A DNA stretch of 64,000 bases from Haloterrigena salifodinae (GCF_003977755.1 NZ_RQWN01000005.1:1-64000); one strand, 5' to 3'; shown: positions 54,752 through 63,376, counted from the stretch's first letter. The notes: generated by a model from the sequence alone, not told the origin. Made by a program: numbers and translations.

Positions 54752-54961
54752 AGTGAATCACACATAATTAATAGTCCATACCCCCCTTAATAGTTTCCAT
54801 AATTAATTACATTCTGAGTGAATCTGCTAAACCGGCTGATGAATACCCTGCGGGCTGGCGATACCACGCACAGAGAGGGGCGATCCGATTCCCCGGTATT
54901 CAACACTGTGTCTCGGACGCATACCGGTGGATTTTACGCACCCGCCGGTCAATCTCCGCAC
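54752..54961. promoter_or_regulatory. Divergent promoter region, ABC operon 2 and fumC
   Basis: The 210 bases between two start codons hold two exact CATAATTAAT copies at 54763-54772 and 54798-54807, 35 bp apart, and AGTGAATC at 54752 and about 54817. The AT-rich pair is close to the importer start and likely includes its TATA box; the duplication hints at a bound regulator. The part nearer fumC is GC-rich. Confidence 0.5.
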
Positions 54962-56371
54962 ATGAGTGACGACTACAGAGTCGAACGCGACAGCCTCGGC
55001 GAGATGCAGGTACCCGCGGACGCCTACTGGGGCGCCCAGACCCAACGCGCCATCCAGAACTTCCCGATCTCGGGGATCTCGTTCAGCCGTCGGTTCATCC
55101 GAGGGCTCGGCGTCGTCAAGAAGGCCGCTGCGCAGGCCAACCGCGATCTGGATCTGATCGACGACGACATCGCCGAGGCGATCGTCGAAGCGGCCGACGA
55201 GGTCATCGCCGGCGAGCACGACGACCAGTTCCCGGTCGACATCTTCCAGACCGGCTCCGGCACCTCCTCGAACATGAACGCCAACGAGGTCATCGCCAAC
55301 CGCGCCGCCGAGATCATGGGCTCGGAGATCGGCGACCGCGTCGTCCACCCCAACGACCACGTCAACTACGGTCAGTCCTCCAACGACGTCATCCCGACCG
55401 CGATGCACGTCGCCTCCCTCGAGGCCGTCGAGAAGGACGTCATTCCCGCCCTCGATACCCTTCGAGAGGCGCTCGAGGCGAAAGAGGAAGAGTTCGACGA
55501 CGTCGTGAAAACGGGTCGGACCCACCTGCAGGACGCGACGCCGGTCACGCTCGGCCAGGAGTTCTCCGGCTACCGAACGCAGGTCGAGAAGGGCCTCTCG
55601 CGGGTCGACAAGGTTCGCGAACATCTCGCGGAACTCGCGCTGGGCGGCACCGCGACCGGAACCGGGCTGAACACCCACGAGGAGTTCCCCGGCCGCGCCG
55701 CCGAGTACATCACCAAGGAGACCGGCGTCCAGTTCCGCGAGGCCGACAACCACTTCGAGGCCCAGGCCGCCCACGACGCGATGTCCGAGGCCCACGGCGC
55801 GCTCCGCGTCGTCGCCGGTTCGCTGAACAAGATCGCCAACGACCTGCGGCTGCTCGCCTCCGGCCCCCGTAACGGTCTCGGCGAGATCGAACAGCCCGAG
55901 AACCAGCCCGGCTCCTCGATCATGCCCGGCAAGATCAACCCGGTCGTCGCCGAGGCGGTCAACCAGGTCCACAAGCAGGTCGTCGGCAACGACGCCGCCG
56001 TCTCCGCCGGCGCCGCCGAGGGCCAGATCGACCTCAACCTCTACAAGCCCGTGCTGGCCCACAACTTCCTCGAGTCGGCCGAACTCATCTCGAACGCCAG
56101 CCAGGTCTTCGCCGAGCGCTTCGTCGCGGAGCTCGAGGCCAACGAGGAGTACTGCGAGGACCGCGTCGAGCAGTCGATGGCGATGGCCACCTCGCTGAAC
56201 GTCCACATTGGCTACGACAAGGCCAGCGAGGTCGCCAAGACCGCGCTCAAGGAGGACAAGACCGTCCGCGAGGTCGTCCTCGAGAAGGGCTACCTCGACG
56301 AGGAGGAGGCCGACGAGGTGCTCGACCCCCGTAAGATGGCCGAGCGCGGCATCCTCGGTCAGGACGACTGA
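54962..56371 (+). CDS. fumC: Class II fumarate hydratase
   Basis: A 469-residue fumarase that interconverts fumarate and malate in the citric acid cycle. Signature GSSIMPGKINPVVAEAVNQV near residue 320 contains the catalytic Ser loop, and GQSSNDVIPTAMHVASLEAV near 138 and TGRTHLQDATPVTLGQEFSG near 185 are the other active-site regions. A typical FumC is 460-470 residues. The start at 54962 (MSDDYRVERDSLGEMQVPAD) matches FumC, although upstream in-frame sequence is open to 54818. The gene is in opposite direction to the sugar importer. Confidence 0.96.
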   Translation: MSDDYRVERDSLGEMQVPADAYWGAQTQRAIQNFPISGISFSRRFIRGLGVVKKAAAQANRDLDLIDDDIAEAIVEAADEVIAGEHDDQFPVDIFQTGSGTSSNMNANEVIANRAAEIMGSEIGDRVVHPNDHVNYGQSSNDVIPTAMHVASLEAVEKDVIPALDTLREALEAKEEEFDDVVKTGRTHLQDATPVTLGQEFSGYRTQVEKGLSRVDKVREHLAELALGGTATGTGLNTHEEFPGRAAEYITKETGVQFREADNHFEAQAAHDAMSEAHGALRVVAGSLNKIANDLRLLASGPRNGLGEIEQPENQPGSSIMPGKINPVVAEAVNQVHKQVVGNDAAVSAGAAEGQIDLNLYKPVLAHNFLESAELISNASQVFAERFVAELEANEEYCEDRVEQSMAMATSLNVHIGYDKASEVAKTALKEDKTVREVVLEKGYLDEEEADEVLDPRKMAERGILGQDD

Positions 56372-56439
56372 GCCGACCCACTACGAGTACTTCTCGCGGC
56401 TCTTCTCTCTCCGGCTCCGTCTCCGTCGCTTTCCGGGTC

Positions 56440-56836
56440 CGCTTCGGCGGCTACGCGCTGGCTTCACCGCTCGAGTCGATCGTCCCCCGATCGAGCGGCT
56501 CCTCGATATCGCCCAGCACCACCTCGAGCAGATCCGTTACGGTCACCGGATCCACGACGCCGCCATCGGCGGTTCGCCTCGGGATCGACGGCCGTCGACA
56601 GGACGACGATCTCGCCCGGTGAGTCCATCACGTCGCCACCAACCGCTCGCCGATCCGGAGGGGCTTCATCACGTTCTCTCGGCGTTCCGTCGGGAGTTCT
56701 TTTTCCTCGAGTACCGAGCCGAGTCGGGATACTGGCGCGGCCGCGTCAGCCCGAATCTGATTGCGACGAAAAAGGCGGTGAGCAGGACGAGGACCCCGCC
56801 GCCGAGCAGTCGACTGACGATCTCGAGGGCGTCCAT
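56440..56836 (-). pseudogene. Decayed CNNM/CorC-family (hemolysin-type) transporter gene
   Basis: The start codon region at 56836 reads MDALEIVSRLLGGGVLVLLT then AFFVAIRFGLTRPRQYPDSA, the first helix of haloarchaeal CNNM/CorC membrane proteins (usually AFFVAIEF). The frame ends soon at about 56672. Further left in other frames are scraps of the cytoplasmic CBS region: GEIVVLSTAVDPEANRR and DGGVVDPVTVTDLLEVVLGD, the latter matching the CBS VTxTDxxE helix. More than half of the roughly 440-residue protein is missing and frames are broken, so this is a relic. Confidence 0.7.
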
Positions 56837-57154
56837 TATCGACCTCGTCTCGAGGACGGAGTAAGTCATCGAGTCGATACCGGCGCCGGCGTTGCTGGAC
56901 TCCGACTACTGTCCGGTCGCCGATCCGTTACGTACCCGGGACCTGATAGATGCCTCCGTTCGGTGCTCACACGACCCAATACCCTCGTCACCTACCAGCA
57001 TTCGGAGTACTCGGTCTCGAGTAATCACGTTTCCGAATAGGTCTTTCTTCACGAATCGTTTCGACTAAATCGGCGTAGTGGAGCCGAATCAGCGCCGGTT
57101 AGCGTGGAATAAAAAACCCAAGCAGTTTTGGCGAATGCTCGCGTCTGACGAAAT
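56837..57154. other. Intergenic stretch after the pseudogene
   Basis: About 320 bases with no gene-like reading frame. An AT-rich GGAATAAAAAACCCAAGCAG element near 57105-57124 lies 35-45 bases before the zinc-finger gene and could be its TATA box. Otherwise nothing is recognised. Confidence 0.4.
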
Positions 57155-57391
57155 ATGCACACTTGTCGCAACTGCAACCAGTCGTTCCAAACCGAGCTCG
57201 CCCTCGAACTCCACCGCGATACGTGTCGAAAGGGACAACTCCTCTGTCAGGTATGCGGCGAACGATTCCGGGAGGGCAACGCCACGCAGGACGGATGGCA
57301 CTACGAGTGCCCGAACCAGGACTGTGACGGCGAGGGGCTCACGGCCGACCTGTATCGCGTCGAAGACGTTCGAACGACGACGACGCACTGA
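57155..57391 (+). CDS. Small zinc-finger protein
   Basis: A 78-residue protein with Cys2-His/Cys motifs: CRNC with HRDTC in MHTCRNCNQSFQTELALELH near the start (a C2HC/C2H2-type finger) and CQVC with YECPNQDCDG in the second half (a ribbon). The first finger has the FxxxLxLHxxxC spacing known for DNA-binding C2H2 fingers. Haloarchaea carry several short proteins like this, some with effects on stress or biofilm traits. It has its own promoter-like AT element. Confidence 0.7.
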   Translation: MHTCRNCNQSFQTELALELHRDTCRKGQLLCQVCGERFREGNATQDGWHYECPNQDCDGEGLTADLYRVEDVRTTTTH

Positions 57392-57880
57392 GACCGAGCA
57401 GCGAGCTCAGTTCACTCTCGTTTTCCGACTGGATACCGGCTGCGACTCGTGTTCCGTGTGTGCGATCGGGGTGTCACGTGTGTCCGTGCGACGGTCAGCT
57501 CGCTGCCCCTCGATTTTGCACATCGATTTCGTCAGTACCGGTGGTACGGTCTGGGGATCAGGGTCGCTCCTCGACAGGATCTGGTAATCGACTGAGCTAC
57601 CCTCGAGTTACTTCGTCGACTGGAATGACGAGCGTATTCCGGAGTTCGATGTTCGACTCGAGCAGAGAGGAACTCCCGTATTCGGTTGGTGCGATCTCAC
57701 CGGTTACGCCCAGACAACGAGAGCGAACGAAACGAGATGTGGCCTTTCTACCCTCGAGACCGGTGGTGTCGCCGGTCTTCCGTATTGGACCACAACTTCG
57801 GAGATTGGGTTGTTCAGCGTCTGCTTCACGTCGATTCTAACCCGAATGATCTGATTTGGGTAAACTATCCAATCGCTAAG
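57392..57880. other. Non-coding region before the low-GC patch
   Basis: About 490 bases without a convincing gene. Several open frames exist, but they are Ser/Arg/Pro-rich and unlike haloarchaeal proteins. A short GAGCTACCC-type sequence near 57592 resembles a tRNA D-arm, but no cloverleaf forms. GC falls toward the right end. Confidence 0.45.
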
Positions 57881-57912
57881 ATAGAACGAATACCTCTCCT
57901 TAGGTGTTCTAT
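57881..57912 (-). terminator. Hairpin at the end of the HTH_10 gene
   Basis: ATAGAAC and GTTCTAT pair at the ends, and inside them ACCT and AGGT pair across a six-base loop with a four-base bulge, making about 11 base pairs. It overlaps the stop codon of the minus-strand regulator gene, so it is a probable transcription terminator. Confidence 0.45.
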
Positions 57913-58544
57913 TAGACAGTTTTGGTAGCGAAGTGGGTAACCAAACGGCTTTCTGCACGGTGTCGGAGTCTACTAGCAGCAGACTTGTGGATATCCAGAG
58001 CTTCTGCAAGTTCGGTGAGCGTACACGTTCTGGGATCGTTGTAAAATCCCCTCTCAATGCCAGTGTCGATGAATTGCTGCTGTCGGTTCGTTAGTACCGT
58101 ATCAGTTTCGTGGGAATGAGACAAAGAGATCACCTGATACGGAATCTCCGATGCCGCAAGTTCCTCTAAATAGTCCGACAGGCTGTCATGACCAGCGACG
58201 ACATGTACTGAGAACCGTCCGTTTTGGAGAATCGTTGGATATATCGAGATACAGCCGGACTCGTAGAGAGGATCGTATGCCTTTGAATCTCTGGTGAGAA
58301 ACTGGAGAAGTACTATCTTTGAGTCCGCGTGAAGGAGTTCAACATTTGCGGCATCAGGTGTAGTTTTGAACTCCCGAATAACGTCGGACCTATCGGTTGT
58401 CCTGACTTCGAGTGTGACGAGCGCACCTTCATCACGAAGTTGCGTCGCGAGAAGTCGGAATTCGGCGGTCGGAAACCCCGTTGAAAGTTCTGCGAGCCAT
58501 CCCCCGATCGCCGCCCCATTCAATTCGACTTTCAAGTGTGGCAT
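57912..58544 (-). CDS. HTH_10 (bacterio-opsin activator-like) regulator
   Basis: A 210-residue protein. The C-terminal 55 residues are an HTH_10 domain (LTNRQQQFIDTGIERGFYND, then LTELAEALDIHKSAASRLRH), and the first 140 form the mixed alpha/beta sensory domain common in Bat-like haloarchaeal regulators. Codons and GC content are lower than in neighbours, so it may have arrived by transfer. It is divergent from the SnoaL-like gene at 58685 over 140 bp, which it may control. Start at 58544 (MPHLKVELNG) is favoured over 58700. Confidence 0.85.
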   Translation of the reverse strand: MPHLKVELNGAAIGGWLAELSTGFPTAEFRLLATQLRDEGALVTLEVRTTDRSDVIREFKTTPDAANVELLHADSKIVLLQFLTRDSKAYDPLYESGCISIYPTILQNGRFSVHVVAGHDSLSDYLEELAASEIPYQVISLSHSHETDTVLTNRQQQFIDTGIERGFYNDPRTCTLTELAEALDIHKSAASRLRHRAESRLVTHFATKTV

Positions 58545-58684
58545 TGCTAGAATCGATTCCTGGGAAGTACTTAAAGACAGCAACCTGTTTCTACTAAAAC
58601 CTACGCTAGTCGAGGCCCTCTCTCCCCTGTGGTCGAAATGAAATACTCCACGACCTATCCAAGCACTCGCAGAGGGAAAGACCA

Positions 58685-59128
58685 ATGACAGCCGATTCAC
58701 TCACACCGCAGGAACGAGAGAACGAGCGTATTGCACGTCGTATTCCTGAAGATGTTTTCGGTAACAGTGATCTCGACTTGCTTGACGACCTGTACGCACC
58801 CAATGCCGTCGATTACAACCCATTCGGTGCCCAAGAGGGATTAGAGGCGATTCGAGAATCCTATGAATCGTTCCTTTCGGCATTCCCTGACATCAAGCAA
58901 ACAGTCGAGCACAGCGTTACTAGTGGTGATACGGTCGCACTCCATATCACGAGTCGCGGAACGCACAGGGGAGTCTTCTGGGGGATTGAGCCAACTGGGA
59001 AGGAGATTGAGGTACAACAGATGGCGTTCTTCCGCATCGAGGATGGGTTAATCGCTGAGCGATGGTTCCTCTCAGATAACCTGACGCTACTCCGACAACT
59101 CGGCGTTATCGATTTCCCACCAGAGTGA
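58685..59128 (+). CDS. SnoaL-like ester cyclase-family protein
   Basis: A 147-residue NTF2-fold polyketide-cyclase-like protein. Visible features are LDLLDDLYAPNAVDYNPFGA (helix and substrate Asp), IRESYESFLSAFPDIKQTVE, then VALHITSRGTHRGVFWGIEP and MAFFRIEDGLIAERWFLSDN, the sequence usual for SnoaL/ester cyclase domains. The reaction is unknown; many are small-molecule isomerases or just ligand binders. Its GC is low for this genome. The pair with the divergent HTH_10 gene looks like a transferred unit. Confidence 0.85.
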   Translation: MTADSLTPQERENERIARRIPEDVFGNSDLDLLDDLYAPNAVDYNPFGAQEGLEAIRESYESFLSAFPDIKQTVEHSVTSGDTVALHITSRGTHRGVFWGIEPTGKEIEVQQMAFFRIEDGLIAERWFLSDNLTLLRQLGVIDFPPE

Positions 59129-59199
59129 GGAAGAGCCCGTCCAAACACCCTCATACATAGGCCTTAGCCGGATGGCTATTTGAGCAGGCCGCCTGACTG

Positions 59200-59890
59200 A
59201 TGAATACTTTGACGGACGCGTTCACGGACACCGAGATCTATCGGACGACGAGACTCGCCAGAGAATACGGCTTCGAATCCTTCGACTCTGGACGCGCAGA
59301 CAACGTGACGTACGAAGATACATGCTTTTTTGAGTTACAGACGTTCATGGGAATGGTTGATTGTGGGACCGCCCAAGGCGCGGCTCGCTTCAAGTATCGA
59401 AGAGGCAAAAACTACGGGCCACACAGTGATACCCACCTTCGCACCGCCAAACAATTCTCTCGGGATACGCTTGTCGACGGCTTTGACGACGCCAACAAGT
59501 GCATCCTCTCTGTAATCGCATCCCAAACCTCGTTTCCGCGGCCGGTGACCGTCGCTATCGATATAACTACGTTCCATACTACGGTGAAGTGGAGGCCATG
59601 CCGATGGTCAGCGGCACAAAAACCCTGATCAGTACGCATACAAATACGCCACCATATCGCTAGTCGTCCGGAACATCCCGTTGGTCCTCGGCGTCGAGCC
59701 CGTCCAGCAGAACTCGAAGTGGGACGAGAATCCGCTGATCGGATGCATCGCGTCGTCCGCACCCTGGTTCGACGAGCTCAACGCCACGTCCAGATCGACA
59801 CCGTGCTCTGTGACCGCGAATTCGACTGAGTAGAGAAAACCTTTCTCTCCAAGACTCATCGAGCCGATCGAGCCTAACGAGAACCAATCC
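59200..59890 (+). pseudogene. Frameshifted transposase relic
   Basis: From ATG 59200 the frame reads about 125 residues up to FPRPVTVAIDITTFH, then a frameshift near 59575; the continuation YYGEVEAMPMVSGTK is in another frame, then YAYKYATISLVVRNIPLVLG and EPVQQNSKWDENPLIG in a third, then L-C-D-R-E-F-D just before 59830. These are conserved parts of a haloarchaeal transposase: the AIDIT and CDREFD aspartates belong to a DDE-type catalytic core. At least three frame changes and missing C-terminal part make it inactive. I could not find clean terminal inverted repeats. Confidence 0.75.
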
Positions 59891-61716
59891 TCCGAACTAC
59901 TGTATTGGACGCCACTCGGATATTCGGTATAGCGCTATGGTATTTATCTGTCCGTCTTCGACCGTGCTCGTAGCTAGATAACATACAACATTATTGTCGG
60001 TCGCTGAATCGAACAGCTGCTTCAGCGACACCAATCCGACTGTGATTGCTCGACCGACTCGAGACTGACTGCGAACTGTCGCCCGTGCATTCGTTACGGG
60101 TTCGGAGTCTGTGACTGACCGCCGGAGCGATTTAGCCCGGCAAGTGCAGTTGTTCCTCGGTTTTCCCGAGCACGGTTCCCCGCTCGAGGGGCCAGCTGAT
60201 ATTCACGAACGCAATGGTACGTCACAGGGTACAAGCGGGTCTCGACTACCGTTATCGAGGCCTCGAGTACAGAGACGACGCGGTATCGCAGTCGAGCAGA
60301 TTCCTCTCGAGAACGCATTACATCGGTTCGTACGGGGGATTACGCCGTGCGATAGCCGCGATAGTGCGGGATTCGAGTGCGTAAACCGGGCCACGAAAAT
60401 CAGGCTGGCTAGGACGCTAGGAGCAAAGGTCTCTGGCTCCCCGCCGGACGTCCTGGCAGCCGTGAAGAACACGGTTTGCAGATGCGTCTCGTCAGCAGCG
60501 TTCTTCGAGTTCCGTTTCGCTCGAAAGCCGCGCCACGATTTTCCGACGCAACCGGCACCGAGGTGACGGTCGCGTACTCCCGGGGTGTTCGAATAGCCTA
60601 GCAACGCCGACCTCGAGGCCCACAGGGACGAATACTGTGTCAATAAGCGGACAGCGGGATAGTAGCGTGAACGAAGGACTATTCTCCGGCCACGGGAGTC
60701 TCGAACGGAAACCCGCACTGAACCCTACTGAATTAGTCTGACCGGTCAGATCGGACAACCCGTTGGGGACGGGACTACCACCGAACCTCGTTCGTCGATC
60801 GACTAACCGAGTCGGCCCGTCCGTGAGCGGGCGAGGTTCGATCGGAGTACGAATGCGATACGAGAAGGCCCCGCTCCACCTCGCTCACTCCGTGACGGGT
60901 CACGGTTTCACCAAGCCTTGTATTCGCCCAGAGCTGCCGCTGAGGCCGTTTTCTCAACACACTAGCCAATCCCCAAATTCAATTATCGAGTCGAATGCGA
61001 CAGCGTCGACGACCGAATTTCGACTTCTGGGAGCCGACCAACGAGCTCGCATTCATCGGGAGACGAGGACGAGACTATCCGGTACTCGGACATCGCACAG
61101 TCGGAGAATCCACTAGCCGAACCGTTCGATGCGAGCCCCTCTCGAATCACGGGGACCGATCACGATCGAGAACGGCCCGCGACCATGCCCGACGGTTCCG
61201 GAACCGGTGGGCTCGAGTAGCCCTGCACCGCCACGAGTTTCTGTTCGTTTCCTCTCGGCCCTCGTTAACGGGGGCACGGAACGACGTGCCAATGCGAGCC
61301 GATCGAGTCGCCTTACTCGGTCCGACCGACACCTCGAGTCGAGACCGAGCAGACGCCGAAGGCGATTGCGTGATCATCACTGATTGGTGGCCGTCCGTCT
61401 GATGACGGCCCAACTGAGTCACTCGTTCACAACCCCTTCCAATTAAAAAACTGATGTATAGGGAAGGAAAACAATTTGTTCTGCAAGCCTGTTTTCGAGC
61501 CGTAACCCCAAGGGTCTGACCCGGGAAGATGCCGTTCAAATTTTGCCGATTCTAGTCCAGTTTCGGAATCGAACGAGGCTCGGTTTGGACTAGTTCGTCG
61601 ATCCTCCTCCACTAATCAAATAATTTATGTTATTGTCCTATCTTGTTTTTCTCTCTGACTCCTGGCTCCCATTCGTGGCTCTCCTTTATTCTCTGAGATG
61701 GTACTACAGTGGGCTA
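59891..61716. other. 1.8-kb region with no convincing gene
   Basis: Several open frames of 60-150 codons occur, but their composition (Arg, Ser, Thr, Pro rich) and lack of motifs argue against coding. GC is variable and lower near 61430-61700, where an 8-bp inverted repeat CTAGTCCA / TGGACTAG lies at 61552-61593. There is a stem-loop at 60000-60029. It may be debris from old insertions. Confidence 0.5.
60000..60029. other. Perfect 9-bp stem-loop
   Basis: GTCGCTGAA (60000-60008) and TTCAGCGAC (60021-60029) are exact inverted repeats with a 12-base loop. Outside it GTCGG and CCGAC can pair further with a bulge. It is in the gene-free stretch about 110 bp past the transposase relic and may be a former terminus or an RNA structure. 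Confidence 0.5.
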
Positions 61717-61740
61717 ATTTGTGGACTCATACTCACAAAT
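61717..61740. promoter_or_regulatory. Operator-like inverted repeat 1
   Basis: ATTTGTG and CACAAAT are perfect 7-bp inverted repeats with a 10-base spacer. The half-site CACAAATAA also occurs in the next repeat 50 bp downstream. It lies 104 bp before the DNA-binding-protein gene. Confidence 0.6.
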
Positions 61741-61777
61741 AAATCTGCTCCACGGCCGGTATCGGAGTCCCTCGAGT

Positions 61778-61799
61778 ACAAATAAATGCCCTTATTTGT
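61778..61799. promoter_or_regulatory. Operator-like inverted repeat 2
   Basis: ACAAATAA and TTATTTGT are perfect 8-bp inverted repeats with a six-base spacer. They share the ACAAAT half-site with repeat 1 and overlap the likely TATA position, 45 bases before ATG 61844. Repression by the downstream-encoded small DNA-binding protein is plausible. Confidence 0.6.
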
Positions 61800-61843
61800 G
61801 AATGTGGGATAGATTGATGTGGTTCCGCTGAGAGCCACCCCGT

Positions 61844-62230
61844 ATGGCCGACGACGAACGAGTCGCCGTCAAGACCTACGTGCCGCGGTACCAGAAAGAG
61901 CTCTGGGAAGCCCAGGCCGAGGAACTCGAGATGAGTCAAAGCGAGTTCGTCCGAACGATGGTACAGGCGGGGCGCACGTCTTACGAGATACCGACGGACG
62001 GGACGACCGAGCAGGGTGGCGACGACGGCGCCGCCGGTGGCGACGACTTCGCGGATCGAATTCTCGAGGTACTCCAGCGTCGCGGCGTCCTCGACTGGGA
62101 CGAACTCGTCGACGCCTTAGTCGACGACATCGAGGCCGACCTCGACGCAGAACTCCAGCGGTTGCAGGACGAAAACCAGATCCGCTACAGCGGCCGCGAC
62201 GGCGGCTACGTGGTGACCGACGATGAGTGA
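61844..62230 (+). CDS. DUF5805-like ribbon-helix-helix plus winged-helix protein
   Basis: A 128-residue protein. The first 45 residues (ERVAVKTYVPRYQKELWEAQ, EMSQSEFVRTMVQAG) look like a ribbon-helix-helix DNA-binding fold; a Gly/Asp linker follows, then a winged-helix-like part (FADRILEVLQRRGVLDWDEL, LQRLQDENQIRYSGRDGGYV). This arrangement is often next to a tyrosine recombinase in haloarchaea. Its stop overlaps the recombinase start by eight bases. It likely binds the recombination site or its own promoter, where inverted repeats lie. Confidence 0.8.
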   Translation: MADDERVAVKTYVPRYQKELWEAQAEELEMSQSEFVRTMVQAGRTSYEIPTDGTTEQGGDDGAAGGDDFADRILEVLQRRGVLDWDELVDALVDDIEADLDAELQRLQDENQIRYSGRDGGYVVTDDE

Positions 62231-63260
62231 GGGCCGTCAGGAACCGAACACGGTCGAATACTTCCTGCAGGACATCGAGCACCACGGTCGAAACGAACGG
62301 ACCGCAGCGGCCTACGAACGGGTCCTCTCGGACTACGAAGCGTTCCTTACCGAGCGGTTCGAGAAGACGCCGCCGGAGGCGAGCTACCGGGACTGCATGG
62401 CCTGGGTTCACGAACTCCGAGCCACGCACTCCGAAAGCACCGTCGCGACGTACGCTTCGTATCTCAACCGGTTCTACAGCTACCTCGAGCGGGTCGGACA
62501 CACCGACGAGAACCCGATGACGGTCGTCTTAGAGGAGATGAACGAGTCGATCGAGTCGAACCCGACCCGACGGGACGTAACGCTGCCCGAGATGCGATCG
62601 TTCGTCGGAGAGATTCGCCACCCGCTACATCGGGCTATCGTAACGACGCTGCTGAAGACCGGGATCAGGGCTGGAGAGCTCTGTAACCTGGACCTGATCG
62701 ACCTCCACCTTGACCACGAGGCCCAGACTTGGCAGCCGCGGGCCCACATCGCCGGCCGCCCGGATTCGCTGTTTATCGCGACCGAACACACCTACGGACG
62801 CGAATCCGGCGGCGAACGCCGGACGGCATCGAACAAACGGAAACGCGAGACCGTCGTCCCGATCGACGAAGAATTGAAGGAGGTGTTGATCCGGTGGCTC
62901 GCCGTGCGTCCGGATACGCCCTCGAGTGCACCGTCAGCCCCCGCTACGGGGCCGCTGTTCGTCGGCACCGCCGACAGCTGGGGCGAGCGACTCACGCCGG
63001 ATATCGTCCACCACGTGGTCGAAGGCTATGCGAGGGACCGCGGCTGGTACCGCACCGGCGGCGGCGCCGCGGAGAACGTGACGCCCCACTACTTCCGGCA
63101 CTTCTTCACGACCCACCTCCGTGATCGGACGGGCGACCGCGGGATCGTCCAGTACCTCCGGGGCGATGTCGCCAGCGACGTGATCGATACCTACACCCAT
63201 AACTGGGGCGACCGGGTCCGGGAAACCTACCTCGAGCATATCTACTCCGTGACGCCCTGA
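62223..63260 (+). CDS. Tyrosine recombinase (XerC/D-like)
   Basis: A 345-residue site-specific recombinase. The N-terminal core-binding (SAM-like) domain is about 5-100 (VEYFLQDIEHHGRNERTAAA). The catalytic residues are Arg in LLKTGIRAGELCNLDLI, the HxxR box in HYFRHFFTTHLRD, and the nucleophile Tyr in VIDTYTHNWGDRV. All catalytic parts are intact. Such enzymes may resolve chromosome dimers or other DNA circles; pairing with the DUF5805-like protein rather than viral genes argues for a housekeeping role. Confidence 0.92.
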   Translation: MSEGRQEPNTVEYFLQDIEHHGRNERTAAAYERVLSDYEAFLTERFEKTPPEASYRDCMAWVHELRATHSESTVATYASYLNRFYSYLERVGHTDENPMTVVLEEMNESIESNPTRRDVTLPEMRSFVGEIRHPLHRAIVTTLLKTGIRAGELCNLDLIDLHLDHEAQTWQPRAHIAGRPDSLFIATEHTYGRESGGERRTASNKRKRETVVPIDEELKEVLIRWLAVRPDTPSSAPSAPATGPLFVGTADSWGERLTPDIVHHVVEGYARDRGWYRTGGGAAENVTPHYFRHFFTTHLRDRTGDRGIVQYLRGDVASDVIDTYTHNWGDRVRETYLEHIYSVTP

Positions 63261-63362
63261 AATCGCTCGTCTCGCAGCGGTGACTAGTTATCGTGCCGAT
63301 GACCCGCTGACGGTTGCTACCGGCGAATCTCGTCATACTGCTCGAGATATTGATTGAGATTT

Positions 63363-63376
63363 ACTACTATAGTAGT
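63363..63376. promoter_or_regulatory. 14-bp perfect palindrome
   Basis: ACTACTATAGTAGT is fully self-complementary and lies in an AT-rich stretch (63340-63450) between the recombinase stop and the convergent gene ending at 63526. It could be a transcription end signal or a recombination or protein-binding site. Confidence 0.4.

Noticed and set aside
57570-57610. tRNA-like sequence on the minus strand (GGGTAGCTCAGTCGATTACC)
   Set aside because: It looks like a D-arm, but no acceptor, anticodon or T stems can be formed around it.
60111-61402. Several 100-150 codon frames in the gene-free region
   Set aside because: Rich in Arg, Ser, Thr and Pro, no acidic bias, no motif, and overlapping on both strands.
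62223-63260. Recombinase as sign of an integrated virus
   Set aside because: It is coupled to a DUF5805-like gene as in chromosomal pairs, and no viral genes or tRNA attachment site are nearby.
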